Assembly (NCBI GenBank): GCA_035281845.1
Contig: DATEVL010000102.1
Span: 1-13,756, forward strand
DNA length: 13,756 nt
Source of the DNA: DATEVL01 sp035281845
Lineage (GTDB): Bacteria > Chloroflexota > Anaerolineae > Anaerolineales > E44-bin32
Direction of reading: 5' to 3'
Made by a program: the position numbers and the translations under genes. Shown here piece after piece: positions 6,353 to 13,679 of the stretch; the first letter of the stretch is position 1, and each line of letters opens with the position of its first letter. Under the pieces are notes generated by a model. The model saw nothing but the letters and a program-made list of their open reading frames with translations, was not told the origin of the DNA and searched no databases.

Positions 6353-9004
6353 GTGGCTAAAGATCCCGTATGTGGCATGGAGGTACAGCCGCAGGCAGCG
6401 GCTGCCCGACGAAAGTACCGAGGCCAGACCTTCTATTTCTGCTCGGTCGACGACGCCTCGAAGTTCGACGCCGCGCCCGACCGGTACGCTCCCGCTATTC
6501 CCTCAGCAACGACAGGGATTGCCCCTGGTGTCGACGGGCAGGTCCGGATCAACCTTTCCGTCTCGGGCCCCAACCGTTACGGTGGGCCGGCGCTTGCAGG
6601 CGCGCTGGAGGCGCTCCCCGGCGTGCGGCAAGCCAAAGCCAACATCCTAGGGCGGCGGGTCGCCATTGACTACGACCCGACGCAGGTCAACACGGCCGAC
6701 CTGGTCGAGGCTATCCGCGCTGCCGGCTTCGGAGCGGGCGAGCAGACCCTTCGCCTGAAGGTGAGCGGCCTGTACTGTGCCGAGTGCGTCGCCCGGATCG
6801 AGGATGCGCTCAAAGCCGTCCCCGGCGTCATCGATGCGACGATGAACGCCGCCACCAACGAGGTCCGAGTCGAATACGCTCCGTCGTCCGCCGATCTTCA
6901 ACGCCTGACAGGAGCAGTCGAGTCGGCCGGTCCTTACCGGGCGGAGCGCGCCGCCGGGGCGTCCGAGAACGAGCTCGGCAACGAGGATAAGGCAACCGAG
7001 AAGGAATACCGATCGCTGATGCGCAAGTGGTGGTTCGCCGCCGCCGTCGGCGTGCCCACCATGATCCTATCGTATCCGTGGCTGTTCCCGGGCTTGCGCG
7101 ATCTCTTCCCGCGCGGAAGCGACAACCTGCTCTACGTCTGGTACGCCATGGGCCTCGCCAGCCTGGCCGTCCTGGCCTACTCGGGCAGCCAGTTCTTCGT
7201 CGGCATGTGGGAGGGGCTCAAGCGCCGCTCGGCCAACATGCACACGCTCATCGCCATGGGCACGGGCGTCGCCTGGCTGTACTCGACCGTGGCCCTGGTC
7301 CTGCCGCAGCTTTTCCCGTCGGAGGAGTTCACCGACGTGTATTACGACGTGACGGTGGTCGTGACGGCGCTGGTGGTGCTCGGGTTGGCGATGGAGATCA
7401 AGGCCAAGGGGCGGACGTCGGAAGCGATCAAGAAGCTCATCGGCCTGCAGGCCAAGAGCGCCAGGGTGATCCGCGAAGGCCGGGAGGTCGACCTCCCCGT
7501 CGAGGAAGTCCTGGTGAACGACATCGTGATCGTCCGTCCCGGCGAGAAGATCCCCGTCGATGGACAGGTGATCGAGGGCCAGTCGGCGGTGGACGAATCG
7601 ATGATCACCGGCGAGTCGCTCCCGGTGTCCAAGAAAGTCAGCGACCAGGTCATCGGCGCCACGATCAACAAGACCGGCGCCTTCAAGTTCCGCGCCACCA
7701 AAGTGGGCAAGGACACGGCCCTGGCCAACATCATCCGCCTGGTGCAGGACGCGCAGGGCAGCAAGGTCCCCATCCAACGCATCGTCGATCGGGTTTCGGC
7801 CTACTTCACCCCGACCGTGATGATCCTGGCGATCCTGGGCTTCGTCATCTGGTACGACTTCGGCCCTAGCCCGGCGCTCAGCTACGCCCTGATCGTGGCC
7901 GTCACCACACTGATCATCGCCTGCCCGTGCGCGTTGGGGATGGCCACGCCGATGAGCCTGACGACCGGGATCGGGCTCGGCGCCCAGAGTGGCATCCTGA
8001 TCCGCTCCGGCGACGCGCTGCAGACCTCCGAGAGGCTCAACGCCGTCATCCTCGACAAGACGGGAACGATCACCCACGGCAGGCCGGCCCTGACCGATGT
8101 GATGCCGGCCCCCGGACAGGACGAAACCGAGCTGTTGCGGCTGGCGGCCTCGGTCGAGCGATCCTCGGAACACCCCTTGGCCTTAGCGATCGTGGAGGGC
8201 GCCCAGGCGCGCGGCCTGCGCCTGGCGGAGGTGGACGAGTTCGAGGCGATTCCTGGTCACGGCGTGGCGGCGAAGGTCGAGGGCCACCGGCTGCTCATCG
8301 GCAACGCCCGGCTGATGAGCCGGGAGGGGATTGCCCTCGGTGACCTCGAAGTCCGCACGCTGGGGCTGGCCGACAACGGCCGTACGCCCATGCTCGTCGC
8401 CCTCGACGGCCGCGCCGCCGGTATCCTGGCCGTCGCCGACACCGTCAAGGACGACTCGAAGGCGGCCGTCGCCAGCATGAGAAAGATGGGGCTGGAGGTC
8501 GTCATGATCACCGGCGACAACGAGCGCACGGCCAGGGCCATCGCCCGCCAGGTCGGAATCGAGCGGGTCATGGCCGAGGTCTTGCCGCAGGATAAGGCCT
8601 TCCACGTGCAGAAACTTCAGCTCGAGGGCAAGAAGGTGGCCATGGTAGGTGACGGGATCAACGATGCCCCGGCGTTAGCCCAGGCCGACGTCGGCCTGGC
8701 CATCGGCACGGGAACCGACGTCGCCATCGAGGCCTCCGACATCACCATCATCAAAGGAAGCCTGATGGGCGTGGTCACCGCCGTGCAAATCAGCCGGGCC
8801 ACGATGCGCAACGTCTACCAGAACCTCGTGGGCGCTTTCATCTACAACTCCGCTGGGCTGCCGATCGCCCTGGGCATCCTCTATCCGTTCTTCGGCATTC
8901 TGCTTTCGCCGCTGCTGGCGGCTCTGGCGATGTCCTTCAGCAGCGTCACGGTGATCAGCAACGCCAATCGACTTAAGCGATTCAAGCCCGCCACGGCGGG
9001 GTAG
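6353..9004 (+). CDS. copA: Copper-exporting P1B-1 ATPase with N-terminal YHS domain
   Basis: An 883-residue P-type ATPase. Order: YHS domain (residues 4-50; Cys7, Cys30), a first HMA fold (64-126) that has SGPNRYG where GMxCxxC should be, a second HMA (133-196) with functional CAEC at 142-145, then the membrane and catalytic core. CPC is at 524-526, DKTGT with phosphorylated Asp568, the HP motif at 607-608 and GDGIND at 766-771. The TM7 signature N-x6-YN-x4-P (from Asn824) and TM8 M-x2-SS-x5-N (from Met860) are those of Cu(I) exporters. GTG at 6353 is chosen because AGGAG lies seven bases upstream and it opens the YHS domain as MAKDPVCGM; the frame continues 39 codons upstream to 6236 without family resemblance. 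The cupredoxin follows 40 bp later, so they probably form an operon. Confidence 0.95.
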   Translation: MAKDPVCGMEVQPQAAAARRKYRGQTFYFCSVDDASKFDAAPDRYAPAIPSATTGIAPGVDGQVRINLSVSGPNRYGGPALAGALEALPGVRQAKANILGRRVAIDYDPTQVNTADLVEAIRAAGFGAGEQTLRLKVSGLYCAECVARIEDALKAVPGVIDATMNAATNEVRVEYAPSSADLQRLTGAVESAGPYRAERAAGASENELGNEDKATEKEYRSLMRKWWFAAAVGVPTMILSYPWLFPGLRDLFPRGSDNLLYVWYAMGLASLAVLAYSGSQFFVGMWEGLKRRSANMHTLIAMGTGVAWLYSTVALVLPQLFPSEEFTDVYYDVTVVVTALVVLGLAMEIKAKGRTSEAIKKLIGLQAKSARVIREGREVDLPVEEVLVNDIVIVRPGEKIPVDGQVIEGQSAVDESMITGESLPVSKKVSDQVIGATINKTGAFKFRATKVGKDTALANIIRLVQDAQGSKVPIQRIVDRVSAYFTPTVMILAILGFVIWYDFGPSPALSYALIVAVTTLIIACPCALGMATPMSLTTGIGLGAQSGILIRSGDALQTSERLNAVILDKTGTITHGRPALTDVMPAPGQDETELLRLAASVERSSEHPLALAIVEGAQARGLRLAEVDEFEAIPGHGVAAKVEGHRLLIGNARLMSREGIALGDLEVRTLGLADNGRTPMLVALDGRAAGILAVADTVKDDSKAAVASMRKMGLEVVMITGDNERTARAIARQVGIERVMAEVLPQDKAFHVQKLQLEGKKVAMVGDGINDAPALAQADVGLAIGTGTDVAIEASDITIIKGSLMGVVTAVQISRATMRNVYQNLVGAFIYNSAGLPIALGILYPFFGILLSPLLAALAMSFSSVTVISNANRLKRFKPATAG

Positions 9005-9044
9005 ATCCGCCGCAAGGGTACGGGTGCGATAGGGAGCGCAGAAG

Positions 9045-9422
9045 ATGAGTGCTGACCAAATCCTCGTAACGCTGGCCGGCCTGGCCGCCATCGCCTTCAT
9101 CGTATGGTTCTTCTGGTTGGTGAAGCGCCCCGGTGTCTGGGCAGCCCTGTCGAGCGGCGGCTACCAGGAAGCGATGGTCCTGGTAAAAGGGGGCTATACC
9201 CCCGACGTGATCGTTGTCCAGCGGGGCAAACCGGTGCGGCTCAACTTCGTGCGGGCCGAGTCGGCCTCCTGTTCGGAAATGGTGCTCTTCCCGGACTTCA
9301 ACAAGAGCGCCAAGCTGCCCGAAGGCGATACGGTTCCGATCGAATTCATGCCCGATCGGGTGGGCGAGTTCGAGTTCCAATGCCAGATGGGCATGCTGCG
9401 AGGCAAGCTGATCGTCGAGTGA
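9045..9422 (+). CDS. Membrane-anchored cupredoxin
   Basis: A 125-residue protein with an N-terminal membrane helix (about 5-26) ending in KR, then a single cupredoxin domain (about 40-125). The fold pattern is PDVIVVQRGKPVRLNFVR, then Cys76 in ESASCSE, then EFEFQCQMGMLRGKLIV with Cys113, Met115 and Met117. In the Cupredoxin_1 family often found beside CopA, this FxCxMGMxxG ending is typical; the ligand set is Cys/Cys/Met rather than the His/Cys/His/Met of plastocyanin. Orientation with the domain outside is expected from the N-terminal anchor. GGGAG lies eight bases before ATG. It likely accepts Cu from CopA or stores it at the outer face of the membrane (inference). Confidence 0.9.
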   Translation: MSADQILVTLAGLAAIAFIVWFFWLVKRPGVWAALSSGGYQEAMVLVKGGYTPDVIVVQRGKPVRLNFVRAESASCSEMVLFPDFNKSAKLPEGDTVPIEFMPDRVGEFEFQCQMGMLRGKLIVE

Positions 9423-9426
9423 GGCG

Positions 9427-9446
9427 CCGCGGCGGAGGCGCCGCGG
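9427..9446 (+). terminator. GC hairpin after the cupredoxin gene
   Basis: CCGCGGCG (9427-9434) pairs perfectly with CGCCGCGG (9439-9446) around GAGG, four bases after the cupredoxin stop. The same bases can be read as a 10-bp direct repeat, GGCGCCGCGG, at 9423 and 9437. There is no T-run, so it may be a partial terminator or an mRNA 3'-end stabiliser. Confidence 0.45.
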
Positions 9447-9494
9447 TCCGCGACGGGAGCGGCGAGTACCGAAAACGGCAAAGGGAGGTGGAGA

Positions 9495-10196
9495 ATGAAC
9501 CCGACGACCTCGGAACCTTCTGCCTACGGCCTATGGCCGCTCGTGGTGGTCAACGTCTTGATCTTCGTCGGCTTCGCCTTCACCTACACCCGCCCGCGGA
9601 GCCGGCGCGATTGGCAATCGTTAGGGGCGTTCGCCGCCTTCGTCGTCGCCCTGTTCACCGAGATGTACGGCTTCCCTTTGACCATCTACCTCGTCTCAGG
9701 ATGGCTGGTTGCCCGCTTCCCACAGATCAACGTCTTCGCCCATAGCAGCGGGCATCTCTGGCAGGCCCTCGCCGGTTGGAACGGCGATCCCCACCTGAGC
9801 GCGCTGCACTGGCTGGGCGACGGCCTGATGGTTGGCGGCCTGATCCTGCTCGGGGCAAGCTGGAAGAAGCTCTTTCAAGCTCGGCAGCAGGGGAACCTGG
9901 CGACGACCGGACCGTATGCCCACGTAAGACATCCGCAGTACGTCGCCTTCGTGCTGATCATGATCGGATTCCTGCTGGAATGGCCCACCCTGCCAACCTT
10001 GATTCTGTTCCCCCTGCTCACCGTCCGATACGTCCGGGTGGCGCGGCAGGAGGAGCGGGAGGCGCAGGTACGATTCGGTATGGCTTACTCGAATTACGCG
10101 GCGCACACGCCCGCCTTCCTACCTCGCGTGAGCACGCTTCTTGCGCCAGGCAGCGGACCGATGCCGCCGCCCGAGCATGAAACTCAACGCTCTTGA
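9495..10196 (+). CDS. Isoprenylcysteine carboxyl methyltransferase-family membrane protein
   Basis: A 233-residue polytopic membrane protein. Hydrophobic segments lie near 12-30, 43-75, 107-122 and 148-180. The C-terminal half has the ICMT/PEMT catalytic signature: TTGPYAHVRHPQY (137-149) for SAM binding, then RQEEREAQVRFG (184-195) and YSNYAAHTPAFLPR. Bacterial members methylate lipids or small hydrophobic acceptors; the substrate here is unknown. The first 130 residues, with extra TM segments, are longer than in the smallest family members. Start ATG 9495 has GGGAGG six bases upstream. It follows the cupredoxin and may be in the copA transcript, though the hairpin at 9427-9446 stands between. 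Such genes often occur beside heavy-metal ATPases, for reasons not established. Confidence 0.8.
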   Translation: MNPTTSEPSAYGLWPLVVVNVLIFVGFAFTYTRPRSRRDWQSLGAFAAFVVALFTEMYGFPLTIYLVSGWLVARFPQINVFAHSSGHLWQALAGWNGDPHLSALHWLGDGLMVGGLILLGASWKKLFQARQQGNLATTGPYAHVRHPQYVAFVLIMIGFLLEWPTLPTLILFPLLTVRYVRVARQEEREAQVRFGMAYSNYAAHTPAFLPRVSTLLAPGSGPMPPPEHETQRS

Positions 10197-10333
10197 AGTC
10201 GCCCTCATGAACAATGGCGTCCGGGCCGTTTCCCAGCGATGGATCGAGACGCGCCTGATGGTCGCCGGCCGATCGCTGACCGGCAGCGGGTCTTGGAGAT
10301 CGGGTGCGGCCGGGGCGTCGGCCTGGAGGGCAA
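10177..10333 (+). pseudogene. Frameshifted, truncated class I SAM methyltransferase remnant
   Basis: From ATG 10177 the frame reads MKLNALEVALMNNGVRAVSQ then RWIETRLMVAGRSLTG, a typical N-terminus of a class I SAM-dependent methyltransferase. Motif I, RVLEIGCGRGVGLE, follows at about 10288-10330 but in a different frame (the one including 10239), so one frameshift lies near 10276-10290. After GVGLE the family sequence stops abruptly and neither frame resumes it, so the C-terminal roughly 70-80% is deleted. The start overlaps the end of the ICMT-family gene by 20 bp. Clear evidence of decay, unless the frameshift is an assembly error, which would not explain the missing C-terminus. Confidence 0.7.
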
Positions 10334-10419
10334 ACGCGCCAAACCGCTCTCCCGATCCGGCAACCCGTTAGCTATCCTGGTCATAGGACCAAGCTGGTCA
10401 GATTTCGGGCTGGTGGAAA

Positions 10420-10905
10420 TTGTCCGCAGACTTAGCGCCTCCTTCCACGAACATCCGCCCCAGCCGCACGTTTCTCTGGGTCGTCTATCTCATCTTCGGC
10501 GGCCTCCTGCTGGCTCTGGTTATCTCTGCCATGCAGGAAACTCTCGCCAGCGCTCCGAGCCGAGAGGCGACGGTGGCCCTTGAGCCCTACGGCCTGGTGA
10601 CGATCCGCCTTTCGACGGATCCCAATCCGCCCTTGCCCTCAGGTACCGTGGGGCTCAGCTTCACCTTGACTGACTACCGACGCCGCTCGGTGGAGGTCGA
10701 CTGGGCCCGATTCGAGTACGGCACGGAGGCGAGCGATCAGCCGGTCGGCGCCTCCCAAGCGCAGCCGATGGAAGACGGCAGCGGAATGTTCATGGGCCAA
10801 GCGCAGTTCCCGCAGGTGGGGACATGGTGGCTGCGGTTCGTGATGGGCAAGGGCAGCTCCGAGGCCGCGGTCCGATTCACTTTCTATGTCGAGCCCGCGC
10901 AGTAA
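10420..10905 (+). CDS. YtkA/FixH-like membrane-anchored protein
   Basis: A 161-residue protein with one N-terminal membrane helix (about 17-38) and an outside beta-sandwich domain: PYGLVTIRLSTDPNPPLPSG then VGLSFTLTD, ending MGQAQFPQVGTWWLRFVMGKG and VRFTFYVE. The 'G.V.....P.....P...L.F.L.D......G....PQ.G.W.L' layout is that of YtkA-like/FixH-type domains, which occur with copper proteins and cytochrome oxidase assembly genes. No Cys or His ligand set is evident. The start is uncertain: TTG at 10420 with a weak GGTGG just upstream is the only start before the TM helix; the next ATG (in MQETLAS) would remove the anchor. It lies just after the methyltransferase remnant. Confidence 0.65.
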   Translation: MSADLAPPSTNIRPSRTFLWVVYLIFGGLLLALVISAMQETLASAPSREATVALEPYGLVTIRLSTDPNPPLPSGTVGLSFTLTDYRRRSVEVDWARFEYGTEASDQPVGASQAQPMEDGSGMFMGQAQFPQVGTWWLRFVMGKGSSEAAVRFTFYVEPAQ

Positions 10906-10932
10906 GGCAGACGGCCGTATGACATCATCTCT

Positions 10933-10953
10933 AGGGCCCGGGCGAGTCGCCCT
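10933..10953 (+). terminator. Small hairpin between YtkA-like and rhodanese genes
   Basis: GGGCG (10940-10944) pairs with CGCCC (10948-10952) around AGT; alternatively AGGGC (10933-10937) pairs with GCCCT (10949-10953). The stem is short and there is no T-run, so this is only a weak terminator candidate in a 90-bp gap. Confidence 0.25.
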
Positions 10954-10995
10954 CTAGCGGGGCGTGCCGCAGGGCGGGCAGGTGTGAGGTCAGAA

Positions 10996-11445
10996 ATGAA
11001 CTCTGCTACAGCCCATTGGCATTCGGACGACGGTTTTCGAAGGAAGCCTATCCACCTGATCATCCTAGCGGCCGCTCTGCTGGCAGCCTGCCAGCCGTCG
11101 TCCACCAACGCGCCCGTCTCCGGGGCTCGGTCGGGAGGCCTGCTCACGCCGTCCCAGCTGGCAGAAATGCTGGAGCAGAAGGACTTCTTCTTCGTGAACA
11201 CGCACGTGCCCTATGAGGGCGAGATCGAACCGACGGACGCCTTCATCCCCTACGATCAGATTGAGGAGAACTTGAGTCAATTCCCCTCCACCAAGAATGC
11301 CAGGATCGTGCTCTACTGTCGAAGCGGTCGGATGAGTGCCATCGCTGCCGAGACTCTGGCGGAGCTTGGCTACACCAACGTCTGGGACCTTGACGGAGGC
11401 ATGATCGCTTGGGAAGAGGCCGGGCTCCCGCTCACCGGAAAGTAG
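10996..11445 (+). CDS. Rhodanese-domain lipoprotein
   Basis: A 149-residue exported lipoprotein with a single rhodanese domain. The signal peptide (basic RRK, then LIILAAALLAAC) has lipobox LAAC with acyl Cys32. The domain spans about 48-147, with FFFVNTHVPYEGEI (the Asp-Val-Arg region, here VNTH) and active-site loop CRSGRMS with catalytic Cys108, then GYTNVWDLDGGMIAW, the classic C-terminal rhodanese strand-helix. It would transfer sulfane sulfur or bind thiophilic metal outside the cytoplasm. The ATG at 10996 has GAGG six bases upstream and is preferred to the GTG at 10984. No transmembrane DUF2892 partner is fused. The gene sits in a redox set with a flavoprotein and cytochrome c. Confidence 0.85.
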   Translation: MNSATAHWHSDDGFRRKPIHLIILAAALLAACQPSSTNAPVSGARSGGLLTPSQLAEMLEQKDFFFVNTHVPYEGEIEPTDAFIPYDQIEENLSQFPSTKNARIVLYCRSGRMSAIAAETLAELGYTNVWDLDGGMIAWEEAGLPLTGK

Positions 11446-11739
11446 GCCCTGCACAGCGGCCGGTGAGGCGCCCCAGCGGGAGGCCACCAGGCCTACCCCG
11501 AGCCTACCGCCGGCACCCGAATCCTTTCTCCCCCCGTTTACTGGGCCGGCATGGCGCTGCTATCGCTGGGCCTGAGCATCGGGCTCACGCGGCGGACTTC
11601 CAGGCGATAATCCTCAGGCAACCCCTCTTCGGGCAGCCGCCATCTTGCGGTCGCCGACGGGATCAGACAGCGGCGACCTCGACGACCCTCCAGCGAGTCG
11701 GCCGTGGTCGCCGCCTTCCTGGGTCAAGAAGGAGCACCC
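11446..11739. other. Gap between rhodanese and flavoprotein genes, possible gene remnant
   Basis: No complete gene is supported here. AGGCC/GGCCT (11481-11485/11490-11494) forms a small hairpin. On the plus strand a short frame reads PPVYWAGMALLSLGLSIG then LTRRTSRR and stop at about 11537-11610, looking like a C-terminal membrane helix with a basic tail, but it has no start with a ribosome-binding site. It may be a remnant of a membrane protein. The ribosome-binding site of the next gene is AAGGAG at 11729-11734. Confidence 0.4.
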
Positions 11740-12348
11740 GTGTCCAAGCGGATCCTACAGCCCAACACCACTCTCTATCCGGTTTCGGTCGTCCTGATCA
11801 CCAGCGGCGCCGACTCGGCCAACGTCATGACCTGCAATCGGGTGGCTTCGTGCTCCGCCGAACCGCCGCGCCTGGCGATTTCTGTGCGACCGGCTCGCCA
11901 TTCGCACGGCCTCATCCAGCACTCGGGGGAGTTCGTGGTGAACCTCCCCACGCCTGAGCAGGCGACGCTTTGCGATTATCTTGGCGTGGTCAGCGGGCGC
12001 GACGAAGATAAGATCGCTATTGCCGGCCTGCGTCTGGCCCCGGCGGCGCAGGTCAGGACGCCCATGCTCGCCGACTGCCCGGTCAACATCGAATGCACGG
12101 TCGAACGCGAGATCGACCTCGACTCCCACACACTCTTCATCGGCCTGGTGAAGGCGGTGCATGTTGAAGAGGCCCTTCTCGACGAGCAGGGGGACGTCGA
12201 TATCGCTACAGCCATCGGCCTGACGTACGGCTGCGGCACCGTGCGGGAGCGCCCGACCTACAATTTTCGTGTAGAGGACCTGCGACGGGCGGCGCACGCC
12301 GACGGAAACCGAGCACCTCGTCACAGCAGTCGGCCAACCTCACGATGA
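11740..12348 (+). CDS. Flavin reductase-like FMN-binding protein
   Basis: A 202-residue cytoplasmic protein of the flavin reductase-like split-barrel family. LYPVSVVLITS near the N-terminus, then ANVMTCNRVASCSAEPPRLAI with RPARHSHGLI, and GEFVVNLP are the usual order of FMN-contacting segments; the C-terminus has HTLFIGLVKAVHVEE. Family members bind FMN and reduce flavin or act as small flavoproteins in electron transfer; the substrate is unknown. GTG at 11740 has AAGGAG five bases upstream and gives MSKRILQPNTTLYP, the expected N-terminus. The stop overlaps the cytochrome c start as ATGA, so the two are translationally coupled. The last 20 residues are polar and likely disordered. Confidence 0.85.
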   Translation: MSKRILQPNTTLYPVSVVLITSGADSANVMTCNRVASCSAEPPRLAISVRPARHSHGLIQHSGEFVVNLPTPEQATLCDYLGVVSGRDEDKIAIAGLRLAPAAQVRTPMLADCPVNIECTVEREIDLDSHTLFIGLVKAVHVEEALLDEQGDVDIATAIGLTYGCGTVRERPTYNFRVEDLRRAAHADGNRAPRHSSRPTSR

Positions 12349-12887
12349 CCCGCCGCCCCTGGGTTCCGATCTTCGTCGTGTTCCTGACCGCCGGGATGGT
12401 CGCGGCGTGCAGCCTGCTTCCCAGGTTCGCCAGACCCTCGGCTACCAGGGCCGCTGAGGAGACCTCTGCCAGCAACGGCGAGCGGATCTACTTCACCGCC
12501 GTGAGTGAGCGCACCGGCCGCCTCGACTACCGAGGCGGTCCGCCGGGCGGAGGGATGATGATGGGAAGCTGGGGCCTCGCCTGCGTTTCCTGCCACGGGG
12601 GCGATGGGCGCGGCGGAGTCCACGTCATGCACATGCTGCCCATGGAGGCCCCGGATATCCGCTGGTCGACGCTGGCCGCAGAGATGGATGAAAGCCCCGA
12701 TGGGCAGTCCCTCCCCCAGGCCGAGCATAACGAGGCAATGGCATGCTACGACCTGGCCGCCTTCCGTCTGGCCGTCGTCGAAGGGAAACACCCCGACGGA
12801 CTTGCCCTCAGCCCCAATATGCCGCGCTGGGATGTGGACGAGGAGGATCTCGCCGACCTGGCGGAGTTCCTCCGGTCGCTGCCGTAG
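12345..12887 (+). CDS. Cytochrome c lipoprotein
   Basis: A 180-residue exported monoheme cytochrome c. The signal peptide ends in lipobox VAAC with acyl Cys22, so it is tethered to the outer face of the membrane. The heme motif is CVSCH (80-84) followed by GGDGRGG, as in class I cytochromes. A likely axial Met is Met159 in SPNMPRWDVDEEDLADLAEFLRS, the usual C-terminal helix pattern. Before the heme is a Gly/Met-rich stretch (GGPPGGGMMMG) and after it VHVMHMLPM, an unusually Met/His-rich region that could bind copper. It overlaps the flavoprotein stop by four bases. It would carry electrons between membrane complexes; no terminal oxidase is in the window. Confidence 0.9.
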   Translation: MTRRPWVPIFVVFLTAGMVAACSLLPRFARPSATRAAEETSASNGERIYFTAVSERTGRLDYRGGPPGGGMMMGSWGLACVSCHGGDGRGGVHVMHMLPMEAPDIRWSTLAAEMDESPDGQSLPQAEHNEAMACYDLAAFRLAVVEGKHPDGLALSPNMPRWDVDEEDLADLAEFLRSLP

Positions 12888-13209
12888 AACGCCTCGGCCG
12901 CGCGTGCGGCCACCGCCTACGGCGGTTGCAAGCTTCCCCAACAAGCTTCTACCGACCGATGCCAGCGAACTCCCAGCGCCCTGGGCATTCGTTGTGCGCA
13001 GCGGTTCCCTCCCCTCTGCCTCCCCGTCCCGCGGCAGTCTTCGGCGGACCGCTCTCTAATGGTGCCAATGGGCCAGTTTGCGCATGCCCGCGCGCGCCCC
13101 TTGGCGCTTGGGCCGCGCCCTGCAGTGGACTACGCTGAGGCCAGCCATCCGAGAACGACCGATTGCCTGCCGCGCCGCCATGCCCGTCAGGCGGAAAGGA
13201 GAGAACATC
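12888..13209. other. Structured gap after cytochrome c gene
   Basis: No gene is supported. Just after the stop are two adjacent perfect hairpins, GGCCGC-GCGT-GCGGCC (12896-12911) and ACCGCC-TAC-GGCGGT (12912-12926), followed by a direct repeat CAAGCTTC at 12929-12936 and 12942-12949. The hairpins probably end the cytochrome c transcript, although no T-run follows. The rest, about 12950-13190, is low in features; the promoter for the next gene should lie here but no clear hexamers were seen. Confidence 0.45.
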
Positions 13210-13521
13210 ATGAATCGCCTGCCCTTCCTCCCCATTGCCTGGACTCTAGCCATCTTTGCTGCCGTCGTCTTCACCGTGGACAACTTGGCCGGCGCCCTCT
13301 TCCCCAACTGGTGGGTGATGCAGAGGGCGTGGGAGCTCCTGCTGCCCAATTTCACCTTCGGCACCTGGGGCGGTTTCTTCATCGGCCTGGTCGAAAGCTT
13401 CGCCGGCGGGTTCCTGACGGCTGTGCTCTTCGTGCCGATCTGGAACCTGTTTGCCGCCCGCGAGCAGAGTCAGGGCCAGATGACGCCGCTGATGAAGCCG
13501 GCGAGCCAGCATTACACCTAA
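13210..13521 (+). CDS. DUF5676-like small membrane protein
   Basis: A 103-residue protein with two to three hydrophobic segments: about 8-30 (AWTLAIFAAVVFTVDNLAGAL), 52-72 (TWGGFFIGLVESFAGGFLTAV) and 73-84. The pattern 'W.GFFIGLVxxFxGGFLxAxLFxxxWN' matches, from memory, the DUF5676 membrane family seen near heavy-metal genes; the call is tentative. ATG 13210 has AGGAG nine bases upstream, and the in-frame extension back to 13078 has no family features. It stands alone between two structured gaps and ends shortly before a strong hairpin, so it is likely its own transcription unit. Function unknown. Confidence 0.7.
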   Translation: MNRLPFLPIAWTLAIFAAVVFTVDNLAGALFPNWWVMQRAWELLLPNFTFGTWGGFFIGLVESFAGGFLTAVLFVPIWNLFAAREQSQGQMTPLMKPASQHYT

Positions 13522-13546
13522 CGGCGTCGGCTTTGGGTCTGGGCAC

Positions 13547-13577
13547 GATGGCGCGGCAGCGACGCTGCCGCGCCATC
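13547..13577 (+). terminator. Strong 14-bp stem-loop after the DUF5676-like gene
   Basis: GATGGCGCGGCAGC (13547-13560) pairs perfectly with GCTGCCGCGCCATC (13564-13577) around a GAC loop, 25 bp after the stop. It is followed by ATT rather than a full T-run. Its length and position make it the best terminator in the window; being symmetric, it could also act on the minus strand. Confidence 0.7.
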
Positions 13578-13679
13578 ATTCGCGACGGCCGTACGTCACC
13601 GACTCCTACGTCCTGAGCGAACGAGCCCGTCGCCCCTCACCGGGGGCCGACTCGAGGGTGGCCGGCGAATGGAGTGTTC

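Noticed and set aside
7067..8173. Minus-strand 368-residue open frame inside the ATPase gene
   Set aside because: His/Asp/Gly/Arg-rich shadow of the well-supported P-type ATPase; no domain seen.
11409..11957. Plus-strand 182-residue frame bridging the rhodanese and flavoprotein genes
   Set aside because: Overlaps both real genes in another frame, Arg/Pro-rich, no family features.
13059..13616. 185-residue plus-strand frame over the DUF5676-like gene
   Set aside because: Out of frame with the hydrophobic protein, Arg-rich, and runs through the terminator hairpin.
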